From: an uncultured Collinsella sp.
GTDB taxonomy: Bacteria > Actinomycetota > Coriobacteriia > Coriobacteriales > Coriobacteriaceae
NCBI GenBank assembly: GCA_958403385.1
Contig: CATXXC010000008.1
Span: 1-64,000, forward strand
Reading direction: 5' to 3'
Length of the DNA: 64,000 nucleotides
Made by a program: the position numbers and the translations under genes. Position 1 is the stretch's first letter, and each line of letters begins with the position of its first letter. The notes under the pieces are model-generated. The model saw nothing but the letters and a program-made list of their open reading frames with translations, did no database searches and was not told where the DNA came from. Below, piece after piece: positions 53,310-61,763 of this stretch.

Positions 53310-54692
53310 TTAGCGGGCTGTCGCTTTGGCTTGGGTGGCGCGATAGGTGCGTGCCGGGTGGCAGAGCAATACCGCCACGACCATAAAGAACGCCGTGGTG
53401 CCCAGGCTGATGGGGTAGACCATCATGATGTTCGCAAAGGTGCGGAAGTGCGGGAACACGCAGAACACCCAATAGAAGCGGATGCCGCAGACGCAGATCA
53501 TGGTGATGAGGGCAGGCGTGAGCGAGATACCAAAGCCGCGCAGGTAGCCGGACATGTTTTCGTAGAACATGCTAAAGGCGTACGCCGGGAAGATCGAGCA
53601 CACGCGGATATAGCCGATCGAGACGATGTTGGGATCGCTGTTGAACAGCGACAAGATCTCGCGCCCCAGGCCGACGATAACGATGATTGTGGTGAGTGCA
53701 ACGATACCGCCTTCGACCAGGCAGACCTTAAGCGTTTTGGTGCAGCGGTCGATCTGGCGGGCACCGTGGTTTTGTCCTACAAAGGTGGTACACGCCTGGC
53801 TAAAGCTGTTGAGCAGGTTGTAGCACACGTACTCCAGACTCATGGCGGCGCTCGATGCCGCCATGACCTCGGTGCCCAGGCTGTTGATGGCAGACTGGAT
53901 GATGATGTTGGCGACGGCAAAGACGGCGCTTTGGATGCCGGCGGGCAGGCCGATCTTGACGATGCGCTTGAGGGCGACGGGGTCGATGGCCAGGTCGCGT
54001 GGGGTGACGCGGACGACGGAGTCGGTCTTGAGCAGGCGGATAAAGAGCGTAGCGGCACTGACGGTGTAGGCGATGGCGGTGGCGATGGCGACGCCCGCGA
54101 CGCCCCAGTGGAGTATGGGGACAAAGATGAGGTCCAGGCCAATGTTGAGGACGGTGGACACGGCAAGCGCCTGCAGCGGCATGCGGGTGATTCCGACGGA
54201 GCGGAAGATCGCGGCCTCAAAGTTGTAGAGCAAAATCGAGGGCATGCTCAGCAAAAAGACGCGTAGGTAGAGCGAAGCGAGCGGCATGGTTTCGGCGGGA
54301 ACGTTGAGCGCGGCGAGCATGGGCTCGGCAAAGATCTCGCCCAGAGCGATGACGACAAAGCCCACGAGCGCCATTAAAATCGAGGTATGGACGGCGCGTT
54401 TGACCATGTTCTGATCGTTGCGGCCGATAGCGTTGGCGATGACCACGTTGGAGCCAAGCGATATGCCAATAAACAGGTTGAGCATAAGACTGGTAAGCGG
54501 AACATTGGAGCCGACCGCCGCCATGGCGAGGGTTCCCTGGTCGCCCGAGAAGTTACCGATGATGACCGTGGCGATGAGGTTCGATAGCTGCTCCAAGATG
54601 CTCGTGGCGGCCACGGGGAAGGCGAACAGGGGAATATTGCGCCACAGCGAGCCGGTTGTCATGTCAATGTGCTTAGATGCGGTATCAGCCAT
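53310..54692 (-). CDS. MATE-family efflux transporter
   Basis: The 460-residue protein has twelve hydrophobic helices in two MATE halves, starting T-G-S-L-W-R-N-I-P-L-F-A-F-P and carrying T-L-A-M-A-A-V-G-S-N and F-V-G-Q-N-H-G-A-R at the expected places. It exports cationic drugs or other compounds using a sodium or proton gradient. Its 3' end lies 27 bases beyond the convergent LysR stop. No regulator is adjacent on its own strand. Confidence 0.9.
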   Translation of the reverse strand: MADTASKHIDMTTGSLWRNIPLFAFPVAATSILEQLSNLIATVIIGNFSGDQGTLAMAAVGSNVPLTSLMLNLFIGISLGSNVVIANAIGRNDQNMVKRAVHTSILMALVGFVVIALGEIFAEPMLAALNVPAETMPLASLYLRVFLLSMPSILLYNFEAAIFRSVGITRMPLQALAVSTVLNIGLDLIFVPILHWGVAGVAIATAIAYTVSAATLFIRLLKTDSVVRVTPRDLAIDPVALKRIVKIGLPAGIQSAVFAVANIIIQSAINSLGTEVMAASSAAMSLEYVCYNLLNSFSQACTTFVGQNHGARQIDRCTKTLKVCLVEGGIVALTTIIVIVGLGREILSLFNSDPNIVSIGYIRVCSIFPAYAFSMFYENMSGYLRGFGISLTPALITMICVCGIRFYWVFCVFPHFRTFANIMMVYPISLGTTAFFMVVAVLLCHPARTYRATQAKATAR

Positions 54693-54756
54693 ACGCTCTC
54701 AATCTCTAACATGCTCTTTCGTGCTTATTTGCGCAGACGATGATACTCCTAATCGA

Positions 54757-54814
54757 CTAGTCATTGGGGACGTTCTTAAACGACTAGTCATTTAAGAACG
54801 TCCCCAATGACTAG
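54757..54814. repeat. CTAGTC palindromic repeat, copy C
   Basis: The two arms are 24 bases each and exactly complementary (54757-54780 and 54791-54814), around the ten-base loop CGACTAGTCA. It is the most perfect member of the family and lies between the MATE and rlmA starts. Confidence 0.9.
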
Positions 54815-54870
54815 GTGGGGAAGGCGTGCGACAATGGTGGGCGTTGTGTTGTTCGCGCTAAGGAGTTGCC

Positions 54871-55686
54871 ATGTTGTTGTGTCCCGTTTGCCATGAGCCG
54901 TTGGCGGACAATGAGCGCGGTGCTGCATGCGCGGGCGGACACCGGTTTGACCGTGCGCGCGAGGGCTATCTATACCTCCTACGCTCGTCCAAGAGCGGCG
55001 ATTCCATGGGCGATCCCAAGTCGCAGGCGCGCAGCCGACGTGACTTTCTGAACCGCGGCTACTATGCGCCGTTGCGCGATGCGATGGTTGAGCTGGTGCG
55101 CGAGCGGGTGTCTGGACGTGCCGCGTCTACGAACTGTCCCATGACGTTGCTCGATATTTGCTGTGGCGAGGGCTACTACACCAGCGCCATGGGCGCGGTG
55201 CCGGGCGTGGACGCTTACGGGTTTGATTTGGGCAAAGAAATGGTGCGCCTGGCCGCCAAGCGCGGCGATGCGACCTACTTCGTGGCCAACATGAAGGACA
55301 TCCCCGTGGCCGATGGCGCCTTCGATATGGTGACCGAGCTCTTTGCTCCCTTTAACGAGCGTGAGTTTGCCCGCGTACTGGCGCCAGAGGGCTCACTCTA
55401 TACCGTGGTGCCGGGTGCCCGTCACCTGTTTGGGCTTAAGGAAGTGCTCTACGACACGCCATATCTTAATGACGAGAAGCTGCCGCAGACCACCGAACTC
55501 GAGTTGGTCGGAACGCGGCGGGTGTCTGCGAACATTACGCTCCAAACCCAGGCTGACATCGAGGCGGTGTTCCAGATGACGCCGTACTACTACCGCACGC
55601 GCCCTGCCGATAAAGAGCGCCTGGCAAACTTGGACACCCTTCAAACCGACATCGACTTCATCATCGCTGAGTACTGCCACAGCTAA
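54871..55686 (+). CDS. rlmA: 23S rRNA (guanine-N1) methyltransferase
   Basis: The 271-residue enzyme has the RlmA layout. A zinc site at the N terminus uses C4, C7, C20 and H24. The segment F-D-R-A-R-E-G-Y-L-Y-L-L and a Rossmann SAM-binding domain with L-L-D-I-C-C-G-E-G-Y-Y follow. F-D-M-V-T-E-L-F-A-P is the family counterpart of the catalytic loop. It methylates a guanine near helix 35 of 23S rRNA (G745 or G748 type). In some bacteria the enzyme affects sensitivity to macrolide-type drugs. AAGGAGTTGCC precedes the ATG. Confidence 0.9.
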   Translation: MLLCPVCHEPLADNERGAACAGGHRFDRAREGYLYLLRSSKSGDSMGDPKSQARSRRDFLNRGYYAPLRDAMVELVRERVSGRAASTNCPMTLLDICCGEGYYTSAMGAVPGVDAYGFDLGKEMVRLAAKRGDATYFVANMKDIPVADGAFDMVTELFAPFNEREFARVLAPEGSLYTVVPGARHLFGLKEVLYDTPYLNDEKLPQTTELELVGTRRVSANITLQTQADIEAVFQMTPYYYRTRPADKERLANLDTLQTDIDFIIAEYCHS

Positions 55687-55688
55687 CA

Positions 55689-55723
55689 ACCTGCCAAAAA
55701 GGGACAGGTTTGTTTTGGTAGGT
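55689..55723. repeat. AAGGG-core hairpin after rlmA
   Basis: ACCTGCCAAAA pairs with TTTTGGTAGGT (one G-T pair) around AGGGACAGGTTTG, starting three bases after the rlmA stop. Confidence 0.65.
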
Positions 55724-55740
55724 TTTGTCTGGGCAAACGT

Positions 55741-55779
55741 AAAGGGCCGACCGCGGAGATGCGCGATCGGCCCTTTTTA
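55741..55779. terminator. Intrinsic terminator, bidirectional
   Basis: AAAGGGCCGA (55741-55750) pairs with TCGGCCCTTT (55767-55776), with a further four-base stem inside and T-runs after. It serves rlmA and the convergent membrane-protein gene. Confidence 0.88.
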
Positions 55780-55814
55780 GTTGCTTGGCTGCAGAGCTTA
55801 TGAGAAGCGAGCGC

Positions 55815-56216
55815 TTACAGGCGGTCCTTGTTCTCGGCCTTAACGGCGTGCGCCTGCTGAACAAAGAACAGGTCGTACACCACGATGACAAAGGCGACGA
55901 TATTGACGGAGCTGCCGCCGAGCGCGGGAAGCGTGAGCGCGGCCTGGAAGAGCGTGGCTGCCGCGGCGACGATGCCGAGCTTAAACGCGCCATCCACCTG
56001 CGAAGGCTTGTTGGCGCCCTTGATACCCGCAACACCTGCGGCAAGGTCGACAAGGCCCTTGGCGACCAGCACGACCGCGGCGAGCATGGCGTTCGACCCG
56101 TACGTGGAATCGAGGTTGCCGGTCGCGATGCCGGCGATTCCAATGACGAGACTGGCGATGCCCAGAACAAAATAAATCAGGGCAAGGATTTTGAGTGTCT
56201 TGCGAGCGGCGCTCAT
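55815..56216 (-). CDS. Small four-helix membrane protein
   Basis: The 133-residue protein has four hydrophobic segments of about 20 residues each, the first being ILALIYFVLGIASLVIGIAG. Only a short basic N terminus and a charged C terminus (V-K-A-E-N-K-D-R-L) extend outside the membrane. I use the ATG at 56216, with AAAGGA eight bases upstream. Proteins of this type are common in Coriobacteriia and are labelled only as hypothetical membrane proteins. I see no catalytic residues and no operon partner. Confidence 0.75.
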   Translation of the reverse strand: MSAARKTLKILALIYFVLGIASLVIGIAGIATGNLDSTYGSNAMLAAVVLVAKGLVDLAAGVAGIKGANKPSQVDGAFKLGIVAAAATLFQAALTLPALGGSSVNIVAFVIVVYDLFFVQQAHAVKAENKDRL

Positions 56217-56445
56217 AGCTGGTCCTTTCGATGCGGGCGCGGAGAATCTGTCGCACCCAGGTTGCGGCACATATCGTGAAGCACATTGTAGTTCAACGGG
56301 GCGATGCATGCGTTTGAAAGCGTCTCTTGCCTATACGGTTCAACCTTTCAAAAAGGAAAGCTGGACGTAAGCCAAATCGATGGCAGCCCATGTGCGGCGC
56401 TGCGATGATGAGGCCGTAACAAGGAGCTGGTCTCAAGGAGGAGTC

Positions 56446-56589
56446 ATGATGTACGGAGCAGGGCAAGTGCGTGAGCCGCGGTCGTTGGGAAGGCGCATGG
56501 GTGATTCTGTGATCGCTGCCGTGTGCACGGGATTGATGGCGGTGCTCTGCATTGCGATGCTGTGGGCCATGTCGCATGTGGGACAATAG
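56446..56589 (+). CDS. 47-residue single-helix membrane peptide
   Basis: The gene has a strong ribosome site (AAGGAGGAGTC) directly before ATG-ATG at 56446. The peptide has a basic start (P-R-S-L-G-R-R-M) and one transmembrane helix (SVIAAVCTGLMAVLCIAMLW). I do not recognise it. It lies 63 bases upstream of rsmJ on the same strand and could share a transcript. The remaining DNA between 56217 and 56445 holds no gene I can support. Confidence 0.6.
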   Translation: MMYGAGQVREPRSLGRRMGDSVIAAVCTGLMAVLCIAMLWAMSHVGQ

Positions 56590-56652
56590 CGGACGGTTGG
56601 GTGCCGACATAAACGGCACTCACGTATTCGTTTTGCTTGTTAAGGAGTACCC

Positions 56653-57357
56653 ATGGGCGTCGTCGATCCCTTTTCTGTTGCTCGGGCCGCGGGGCTTGAG
56701 CTGATCGGGAAGTCCGAGGGCCTCACGCTCACCGACGGCACGATGGAGCTGCGCGCCGATTTCACCCGCATGCTTCCGCGGCTTAAACAGGGCCGTCTGC
56801 AACAAGAGTTGCTGGTAAAGGCTGCGCGCGCAAAAGGCATCGAGCGGCCATGGGCGATTGATGCCACGGCGGGCTTTGGCGAGGATTCGCTGCTGCTGGC
56901 GGCCGCGGGCTTTACCGTCGATCTGTATGAACAGGATTGCGTGATCGCGGCGCTTCTCAAGGATGCTTTGGATCGCGCGGCAGATGATCCGGCGCTTGCG
57001 GCTGCCGTGGCTCGCATGTGCCTTCATGCGGGCGAGGATAGCATTGCCGGCCTTCGCCATATAGCTGAGCTGATTGGGCGGGGCGAGCTCGCGGCTCCCG
57101 ACGTGGTGTATCTGGACCCCATGTTTCCCGAGCGCACCAAGAGCGCGGCGGTGAAAAAGAAGTTCCAACTTTTGCATCATTTGGAGCAACCGTGTGCCGA
57201 TGAGGAGGCGCTGGTCCAGGCAGCGCTTGCGGTGCATCCGCGCAAAGTCGTTATCAAGCGGCCGGTGAAGGGCCCGCTGCTTGCCGGCGTTAAGCCGAGC
57301 TATCAACTTGCGGGCAAGGCCGTTCGTTACGATGTGTTGGTGCCGCCGCGCTCGTAG
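56653..57357 (+). CDS. rsmJ: 16S rRNA (guanine-N2) methyltransferase RsmJ-like
   Basis: The 234-residue protein has a SAM-binding D-A-T-A-G-F-G-E-D at 73-81, and the diagnostic V-Y-L-D-P-M-F-P-E-R catalytic-loop motif near 155. These match RsmJ, which methylates G1516 (E. coli numbering) of 16S rRNA. The C-terminal part has R-K-V-V-I-K-R-P, another family segment. AAGGAGTACCC precedes the ATG. It stands alone apart from the small membrane peptide gene upstream. Confidence 0.87.
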   Translation: MGVVDPFSVARAAGLELIGKSEGLTLTDGTMELRADFTRMLPRLKQGRLQQELLVKAARAKGIERPWAIDATAGFGEDSLLLAAAGFTVDLYEQDCVIAALLKDALDRAADDPALAAAVARMCLHAGEDSIAGLRHIAELIGRGELAAPDVVYLDPMFPERTKSAAVKKKFQLLHHLEQPCADEEALVQAALAVHPRKVVIKRPVKGPLLAGVKPSYQLAGKAVRYDVLVPPRS

Positions 57358-57405
57358 CTTGCGTGCGATTACCGGGGCTTCGCTAGTGCCGTGCCGATGC
57401 GGTTC

Positions 57406-57702
57406 CTATTTCCAAGGGTGCGACGTCAGGTGCCAGCCGCCGCAGTATTCGCATTTGTAGCAGGCCAGCCCGCGGCGTCCGCGGTTTTCGCAGTCGGCCA
57501 TAACGGCTTCGGCCTCGGCGCGCGTGTCGTAACGGTTTTTGCGCTCGCACGACTTGTAGCGCCAGGCTTCATCGCGCTCGGCGTCTAGGGCGTCGCGGCG
57601 CTCGTCCTCGAGCGCAAACAGGTCGCTCATATCGCCGCCGGTAGCAGCGCCCAAAAACTCGCTTTTGGCCTTTGACCAGGCGGCTCGCTTTTTGCTTCCC
57701 AT
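57406..57702 (-). CDS. Small conserved zinc-ribbon-like protein
   Basis: The 98-residue protein is acidic and helical in its first 45 residues and ends in C-Y-K-C-E-Y-C-G-G-W-H-L-T. The cysteines and histidine in this tail look like a zinc knuckle of the half-C4 type. A further C-E-R-K-N-R-Y segment at about 53-60 precedes it. The tail resembles small phage or plasmid-type zinc proteins, but the gene sits among housekeeping genes. The start ATG at 57702 is well placed, though the ribosome site is only GAAGGG-type. Confidence 0.65.
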   Translation of the reverse strand: MGSKKRAAWSKAKSEFLGAATGGDMSDLFALEDERRDALDAERDEAWRYKSCERKNRYDTRAEAEAVMADCENRGRRGLACYKCEYCGGWHLTSHPWK

Positions 57703-57726
57703 CTGCTTCGCGCCCTTCTCAAAACG

Positions 57727-57758
57727 TTGGTATCATTGCTCAATCAAAGTGATACCAA
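57727..57758. promoter_or_regulatory. Inverted repeat upstream of the GNAT gene
   Basis: TTGGTATCA (57727-57735) and TGATACCAA (57750-57758) are perfect reverse complements 14 bases apart. They lie between the divergent starts at 57702 and 57780, so either gene could be regulated. Confidence 0.5.
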
Positions 57759-57779
57759 TAAACGTGAGGTCGCCGCGTG

Positions 57780-58268
57780 ATGATCAGAAAAACCCTCGAT
57801 ACCGACATTCCCGCCGTCATGGCTATCTATGACGCGGCCCGCGCCTTTATGCGCGCGCATGGCAACGCCACGCAGTGGCCCGAGGGCACGCCTTCGGCCG
57901 AGCAGCTGGCTGCCGACATCGCTGCCGGTGGCAGCTATGTGTGCGAAGTCGACGGCCGCGTGGTGGCGACGTTTGCCTTTTTACCGGGTCCGGACGAGTG
58001 CTATGACGTCATTGAGGATGGTCAATGGCGTAGCGACACTCCGTACGCCGTGCTGCACCGTGTGGCGTCCGACGGCACCGTGCACGGTATCGCGGCTGCG
58101 ATGTTTGCCTTTGCCAAGGAACGTATCGACCATCTGCGTATTGACACGCACCAGGACAACCTACCCATGCAGGGTGCGAGCGTCAAGGCGGGGTTTGAGC
58201 GCGCCGGCGTCGTGTATGTGTCGGACGGCACGCCGCGTGTTGCGTTTGACTGGCTGCGCGAGGCATAA
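57780..58268 (+). CDS. GNAT-family N-acetyltransferase
   Basis: The 162-residue protein has the GNAT fold: I-R-K-T-L-D-T-D-I-P-A-V-M-A-I-Y at the start, Y-A-V-L-H-R-V-A-S-D-G-T in the strand before the cofactor loop, and I-D-T-H-Q-D-N-L-P-M-Q near the end, where R-x-D-x-H-x-D-N-x-x-M-Q is typical of one subgroup. The acetyl-CoA loop is recognisable as G-I-A-A-A-M-F. The acceptor is unknown. A TTGGTATCA dyad lies just upstream. GAGG about ten bases before the ATG is a modest ribosome site. Confidence 0.85.
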   Translation: MIRKTLDTDIPAVMAIYDAARAFMRAHGNATQWPEGTPSAEQLAADIAAGGSYVCEVDGRVVATFAFLPGPDECYDVIEDGQWRSDTPYAVLHRVASDGTVHGIAAAMFAFAKERIDHLRIDTHQDNLPMQGASVKAGFERAGVVYVSDGTPRVAFDWLREA

Positions 58269-58295
58269 GAGCGGGGGCGCGTATCAACAATTCGC

Positions 58296-58335
58296 GCGAA
58301 CGAAAATGGCCTCGGGTGGGGCCATTTTCGTTCGC
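58296..58335. terminator. Long perfect hairpin after the GNAT gene
   Basis: GCGAACGAAAATGGCC (58296-58311) pairs with GGCCATTTTCGTTCGC (58320-58335) without mismatch around an eight-base loop. There is no T-tract, so it may be a terminator of the factor-dependent kind or an RNA-stability element. The remaining 58336-58522 contains GC-rich short inverted repeats but no gene. Confidence 0.65.
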
Positions 58336-58522
58336 TGCACTGTTTTGCAAGCCGGCTTTCGCAAGGCGCGAACCTACGAAAATCGCCGCGCGGCAACGCG
58401 GAGCGATGAGCTCGGTCGGGGGATAGGGCCCGCTTCGCCCGCCGGCCCGTAAATTGTATCATCCAGTGTGGAGCGTGAACGCCCGTTGCCGCGTGCGATG
58501 GGCTTGTAATAAGAGGAGAGCC

Positions 58523-60526
58523 ATGTCGAAGCAAGCGGTCGTTGGAATCTTGGCGCATGTCGATGCCGGCAAGACCACGTTGGCCGAGGCCATGCTGTTC
58601 AACGCGGGTCGCATTCGCAAGCGCGGTCGCGTGGACGATGGCGATTCGCATCTGGACACTAACACGATCGAGCGCGAGCGCGGTATCACGATCTTCTCGT
58701 CACAGGCCGTGCTCGACCATGGCGATACCCACGTCATGCTCGTGGATGCACCGGGGCATGTCGATTTTTCTGCCGAGGCGGAGCGCACGTTGCGCGCCCT
58801 GGACTACGCGATTTTGGTTGTGGGCGCCAACGACGGCGTGCAGGGGCACACCGAAACCCTGTGGCGCCTGCTTGCGCGCTATGACATTCCGACGTTCATC
58901 TATATCAACAAAATCGATTTGGAGAATCCCGGTCGCGATGTTTTGCTGGCACAACTTGGGCAACGTCTTTCCGAGGGCTGTCTGGATGCCAACGAACTGC
59001 TGGCGGGCGGCGCCGTTCAGGAGGACGCTGCTGCGTTGGACGAGGCGGCGCTCGAGGAGTTTCTTGAGGCGGGTGAGCTTTCTGTCGCAACGCTGTCGCG
59101 CATGGTTGCCGAGCGCAAGCTTTTTCCCTGCTTTGCCGGCTCGGCGCTCAAGGATCAAGGCGTGGACGAGCTGCTGGATGGCATATGCGCGCTGATGCGT
59201 GAACAGGTGTGGCTCCCGGAGTTTGCCGCGCGCGTCTACCGTGTGAGCCGCGGGGATCGCGGCGAGCGCTTGGCATGGGTTAAAGTGACCGGCGGCACGC
59301 TGCATGCCAAACAGCTGATTAACGGACGTTCCGGCGCCGAGGCATGGGAGCAAAAGATCGACCAGGTGCGCATCTATAACGGCGATAAGTATGAGCTTGC
59401 TCAAGAAGTTGCTGCTGGCGGTATTTGTGCCGTGACGGGTCTTGCGCACGTTCGCCCAGGGGACGCCCTGGGCGCGGAGCCCGTGGGCGATGCGCCCGTC
59501 ATTGCGTCAGTTCTCACCTATACGGTGCTTCCGGGCGAACACGATGTCCATGCGGTGTTCAAAGCGTTGACTGAGCTGGCGGATGAAGATCCCATGCTCG
59601 GCGTAAGCTGGAACACGCATCTTGAACAAATACATCTGCAGCTCATGGGGGCGGTGCAGCTCGAGGTCGTGCAGCGGGTGTTGGACGATCGCTTTGGCCT
59701 TCCGATTGCGTTTGAGCCCGGCGGCATTCTCTATAAGGAGACTATTTCGCAGCCGGTCGAGGGCGTGGGCCACTTTGAGCCGCTGCGCCACTATGCCGAG
59801 GTACATCTGCGCCTGGAGCCGTTGCCAGCGGGTTCGGGCGTGCAATTTGGCACCGTGACCTCGACCGACGAGCTCGATCTTAACTGGCAGCGTTTGGCAC
59901 TCACCAACGCCATGGAGCGCGATCACCTGGGCGTGCTGACCGGCTCGCCCATCACCGATGTGCGCATTACGCTCACGGGCGGCCGTGCGCATGCCAAACA
60001 TACCGAGGGCGGCGATTTTCGCCAGGCCACGTACCGCGCGATTCGCCAGGGGCTCATGCAGGCGCGTGAGGCGGATGTTGCGGTGCTGCTGGAGCCGTGG
60101 TATCGCTTTGAGCTCGAGGTGCCGGGGGAGTGCGTGGGTCGGGCGCTCTCGGATGCTACGCGCATGGGTGCCGAGTACGAGCCGCCGACGATGGCGGGAG
60201 ACCGGGCGAAGCTTGTGGGTCGCGTGCCGGCATCCGAGGTGCAGGACTATGCCCTGGAGGTAGCTGCCTACACGAGCGGTCGCGGGCATCTGTACCTGGA
60301 GTTCGCCGGCTATGCGGCTTGCCATGATGCCGAGCGCGTCATCGAGACGGCCGCCTATGAGCCCGAGGCCGATCTGCCCAACACGCCCGATTCGGTCTTT
60401 TGCTCTCACGGCGCCGGTTACACGGTCAAATGGTGCGACGTCCCCGCCGCAGCGCACGTAAAGGTCGATCCCGCCACCTTTCGCCCCTGGCGAGCAGCAG
60501 ACGCGGAGTTTTTCGGCCACATGTAA
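58523..60526 (+). CDS. TetM-like ribosomal GTPase (translation factor family)
   Basis: The 667-residue protein has an EF-G/TetM-type G domain: A-H-V-D-A-G-K-T-T, R-E-R-G-I-T-I, D-A-P-G-H-V-D-F and N-K-I-D, then domains II to V with G-G-D-F-R-Q-A-T-Y-R in domain IV. It resembles ribosome-protection proteins such as TetM and TetW more than EF-G, because switch motifs and domain order follow that group. It may be a chromosomal relative with another role and not an acquired resistance gene; no mobile element flanks it. The ATG at 58523 has AGAGGAGAG upstream. An AAGGG-core hairpin overlaps its stop codon. Confidence 0.82.
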   Translation: MSKQAVVGILAHVDAGKTTLAEAMLFNAGRIRKRGRVDDGDSHLDTNTIERERGITIFSSQAVLDHGDTHVMLVDAPGHVDFSAEAERTLRALDYAILVVGANDGVQGHTETLWRLLARYDIPTFIYINKIDLENPGRDVLLAQLGQRLSEGCLDANELLAGGAVQEDAAALDEAALEEFLEAGELSVATLSRMVAERKLFPCFAGSALKDQGVDELLDGICALMREQVWLPEFAARVYRVSRGDRGERLAWVKVTGGTLHAKQLINGRSGAEAWEQKIDQVRIYNGDKYELAQEVAAGGICAVTGLAHVRPGDALGAEPVGDAPVIASVLTYTVLPGEHDVHAVFKALTELADEDPMLGVSWNTHLEQIHLQLMGAVQLEVVQRVLDDRFGLPIAFEPGGILYKETISQPVEGVGHFEPLRHYAEVHLRLEPLPAGSGVQFGTVTSTDELDLNWQRLALTNAMERDHLGVLTGSPITDVRITLTGGRAHAKHTEGGDFRQATYRAIRQGLMQAREADVAVLLEPWYRFELEVPGECVGRALSDATRMGAEYEPPTMAGDRAKLVGRVPASEVQDYALEVAAYTSGRGHLYLEFAGYAACHDAERVIETAAYEPEADLPNTPDSVFCSHGAGYTVKWCDVPAAAHVKVDPATFRPWRAADAEFFGHM

Positions 60527-60548
60527 CAAAGGGACAGCCCCTTTGTCA
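60524..60548. repeat. AAGGG-core hairpin at the end of the TetM-like gene
   Basis: TAACAAAGGG pairs with CCCCTTTGTCA around ACAG; the first three bases are the stop codon of the gene. Confidence 0.65.
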
Positions 60549-60555
60549 TATGCTA

Positions 60556-60586
60556 TTGGTATAACTCGGTACAAGTTGGTATAACT
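60556..60586 (+). promoter_or_regulatory. Two direct repeats upstream of the ATPase at 60620
   Basis: TTGGTATAACT occurs at 60556-60566 and 60576-60586, exactly 20 bp apart, so both lie on one face of the helix. They lie 34-64 bases before the start codon. Confidence 0.55.
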
Positions 60587-60619
60587 ATTACCGGGGTTTG
60601 CCAATCCGAGGAGGCCGAC

Positions 60620-61738
60620 ATGAATCCAAATCCCTTTAAGCCCACGGCTGGCAAGCGGCCTCCGATACTCATCGGCCGCGAGTCGGTCATCGAAGATTTC
60701 GAGGAAGGACTCGATAACGGTGCCGGAGCGCCGGGTAGGCTCATGCTCATTACGGGAAACCGCGGCTGTGGCAAGACGGTTCTCCTGCGGGAACTGCAAC
60801 GTCTCGCCAACGAGCGCGGATGGGCGGTTGTCTCCGATTCCGCCTCGCTTGGCTTATGCGACCGCTTGGCCGACGCGCTTCGCTCGAATAAACCCGTTGT
60901 GACGTCAATGGAGTTTGGGCCGTCGTTTGGCCGGATGTCGGTCGAGGCGGCGCGAGCAAAGGGCGAAACGTTGCGAGGGCTGGTCAACGAGCGCCTCAAG
61001 AAACTCGGGCCGGGAAAGGGCTTACTGTTTGCGATTGACGAGGCCCAATCTGCGTCTATCGAGGAACTGGCGGCTCTTGCCGTTCTCTATCAGCAAGTGC
61101 TCGGAGATCAAGATGCCACGGGCTTGTCCGATAGCGACCAGCGCGGTCTTGCGCTGGTGTTCGCCGGCTTACCCAGTATGGTTGATGACTTGCTCGAAGA
61201 GCCGAGCGTGACGTTTTTGCGGCGTGCTCAGCAGCGTACGCTGGGGGCGATTGCTTTGCCCAAAGTGCGCGATTCGTATATCCAGACGGTCAAAGACGCT
61301 GGTCTTTACGTTGATGCGGAGACGGCAGACCTCGCGGCGCGCAAGAGCATGGGGCATCCCTATATGGTTCAGCTGGTGGGATATTACATGTGGCGCTCTG
61401 CTGTCCGGCGTGACTCGCGGGTCATTGAAGAGCGCGATGTTGAGGCTGGGCACGCGGATGCCGTCTCCGAGTTCTACGAAGCGGTTGACGCGCCTCTGTA
61501 TTACGGGCTGCACAGTCCGCAGCGCCTCTTTATCGAGGCCATGGCGGCTGACGGGGGCAAACCGACTCGCATGGCGGATATCATTGAGCGTTGCGATCGC
61601 ACCCAAAGCTGGGCGAGCAAATATCGCGCAAGCCTGATTCGCGAGCGCGTCATCGAGGCTGCCGGATACGGCCTCGTCCGGTTTACCGTGCCCATGCTGG
61701 GCGCGTACATTCGCGATCGAGTTATATGGCATGAGTAG
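60620..61738 (+). CDS. AAA family ATP-binding protein with winged helix
   Basis: The 372-residue protein starts N-P-N-P-F-K-P-T-A-G...I-G-R-E, has the P-loop GNRGCGKT at 46-53 and a Walker B L-L-F-A-I-D-E-A-Q near 140. The C-terminal part (R-L-F-I-E-A-M-A-A...I-I-E-R-C-D-R-T-Q-S-W-A-S-K-Y) is a winged-helix pattern. The motif order matches the protein at 2490-3584, so they are paralogues with different upstream repeat sequences. The ribosome site CCGAGGAGG is strong. Its stop region runs into the UvrA-like gene. The role is unknown. Confidence 0.82.
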   Translation: MNPNPFKPTAGKRPPILIGRESVIEDFEEGLDNGAGAPGRLMLITGNRGCGKTVLLRELQRLANERGWAVVSDSASLGLCDRLADALRSNKPVVTSMEFGPSFGRMSVEAARAKGETLRGLVNERLKKLGPGKGLLFAIDEAQSASIEELAALAVLYQQVLGDQDATGLSDSDQRGLALVFAGLPSMVDDLLEEPSVTFLRRAQQRTLGAIALPKVRDSYIQTVKDAGLYVDAETADLAARKSMGHPYMVQLVGYYMWRSAVRRDSRVIEERDVEAGHADAVSEFYEAVDAPLYYGLHSPQRLFIEAMAADGGKPTRMADIIERCDRTQSWASKYRASLIRERVIEAAGYGLVRFTVPMLGAYIRDRVIWHE

Positions 61739-61763
61739 GGTGATAAAGGTGACGGAACAGAAG

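Noticed and set aside
57406..57702. Small zinc protein as phage remnant
   Set aside because: The zinc tail is phage-like, but no other phage gene lies nearby and base composition matches the surroundings.
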